Of a DNA stretch of 64,000 bases, positions 63,116 to 64,000 are shown one piece after another. The number at the start of each line of letters is the position of its first letter. The stretch's first letter is position 1. Below the pieces are notes generated by a model. The model saw only the letters and a program-made list of their open reading frames with translations. It searched no databases and was not told the origin of the DNA. The position numbers and the translations under genes are program-made. The DNA comes from Takakia lepidozioides. Lineage: Eukaryota; Streptophyta; Takakiopsida; Takakiales; Takakiaceae. The stretch is from positions 49,970,001-50,034,000 of the forward strand of contig CM060731.1 of the NCBI GenBank assembly GCA_030704615.1, in the 5' to 3' direction.

Positions 63116-64000
63116 CAAGTATTAAAATATAAATAAATAAGTATATTCTAATTTTGACAGACTTTTATGACTATAATGTGTTTGTGTGTGGGTTGGATAG
63201 CGATGTAGTTGTGTAGTCATACGACATCATTGTAGTTGTATATGGTTTTGTGACCTTTGGCCATCACAAACTGGGTTTGTAGGCGGGGTGGGTGAGATCC
63301 CATTTGCAGTGGTAGGGGCGTTGCAAATCCCCTCTGTGATATATTAGTGGGTGTATAACTACTGTCACACCTAAATGAACATCTCAAACATGATATGTAT
63401 TATTGTTTTGCTTACGAATGACGCATCGTCTTTCATCTCTCTTGCTCATTCTTGCGATCAATTTTGCTACATGATTGTTTGTGTTAGATGTACAATATAT
63501 ATGTTTCATTTTGATCTTGTGGTAAACAAGTGCATAATATACATGCCAGCCCTGCCCTATGTTGGGAATGATTGTGTATTTCATTACACTTATAATAACT
63601 TTTCGATGGGCAGTGTACAACAATATATGAACAAATCAATAAACGCATTCAATAGGTGTAAATCATTTTTGAGGTCTTGAAACTTTTGCCACTTCAGAGA
63701 CCAAATACAAACTTTTGCTTTGAATCTCCTTGGTGATTGCTCATGGCTGATGGTTGATTATTTATAGTTGATGACAAATATATAAAAATACAAATGTACG
63801 AGTCAAAAGTACTTTGCATTTTGCCTAGAAATTGTGACGGCTAAATTTTGCTATAATCACAGTCATCTATGGGGTCATCAACGTGACCTGTCAAGCAACA
63901 ATTCAAATTATTCAAGTCCCACCAATGAATCAGCTCCACTTGCAATTTGAGGGAGATTCTTGACGCAATGTCTCCACGACAATACATGCAACCATCCACA
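63116..64000. other. AT-rich non-coding right edge
   Basis: No frame has a recognisable domain. Scattered GTAGTCATA-like words at 63200-63240 suggest further transposon sequence. Confidence 0.4.

Overview
The window reads as nuclear DNA of a land plant, most likely a seed-free plant such as a fern with a large, repeat-rich genome. The evidence is a PLAC8 gene in the plant style, plant PPR gene fragments, a monodehydroascorbate reductase fragment, and two retrotransposon primer sites that match plant initiator-Met tRNA. I saw no bacterial operon, CRISPR array or rRNA. Almost everything is transposable-element DNA in nested layers, and only one host gene looks intact: a two-exon PLAC8 gene at 47684-49000 on the minus strand.

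Layout. 1-395: open coding frame running off the left edge (minus). 2211-3783: 5' half of a Ty1/copia element. 4860-5098: 3' tail of a LINE. 5486-5952: a MITE. 6291-6417: PPR fragment. 6543-16760: a decayed Ty1/copia element with both LTRs and a GTATG target duplication; it primes from a half initiator-Met tRNA and is split inside its RT by a 5.03-kb CACTA element (10817-15846, CTA duplication) that carries PPR and LINE fragments. 16766-18580: AT-rich degenerate repeats.

18684 to about 38060 (minus): a Helitron encoding Arg-rich 24-residue repeats, DUF6570-like, Helitron_like_N, Rep and PIF1-type helicase regions and a C-terminal Ulp1-like cysteine protease. It is split by a 12.5-kb Ty3/gypsy element (22502-35007, AACAT duplication). 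That element carries its own clean 3.4-kb inversion of RT, RNase H and integrase, an ORF before gag, and a long extra reading frame after integrase. 38220-39310: tandem units with tRNA-like B boxes. 39724-41370: kinase-like pseudogene. 41460-44260: tandem repeats holding a solo LTR of the same gypsy family (GACCT duplication). 44266-46218: 3' part of an L1-type LINE. 46371-46556: a tRNA-derived SINE.

50497-57797 (minus): the most unusual object, a Ty3/gypsy polyprotein in the order gag, zinc knuckles, protease, DNMT3-like cytosine-5 methyltransferase, RT, RNase H, integrase, PHD finger. It pairs a DNA-methylation writer with a probable chromatin reader. The copy has stops and frameshifts, but the methyltransferase signature motifs and the PHD zinc ligands are intact. 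58318-59067 is an unrecognised ORF. 59452-61250 is a patchwork of gene fragments (a Ser-rich ORF, LEA-like pieces, monodehydroascorbate reductase). 61330-63115 holds duplicated segments and one end of a CACTA-family element.

All domain calls come from reading motifs by eye. Family names rest on recognised signatures and were not checked by database search.
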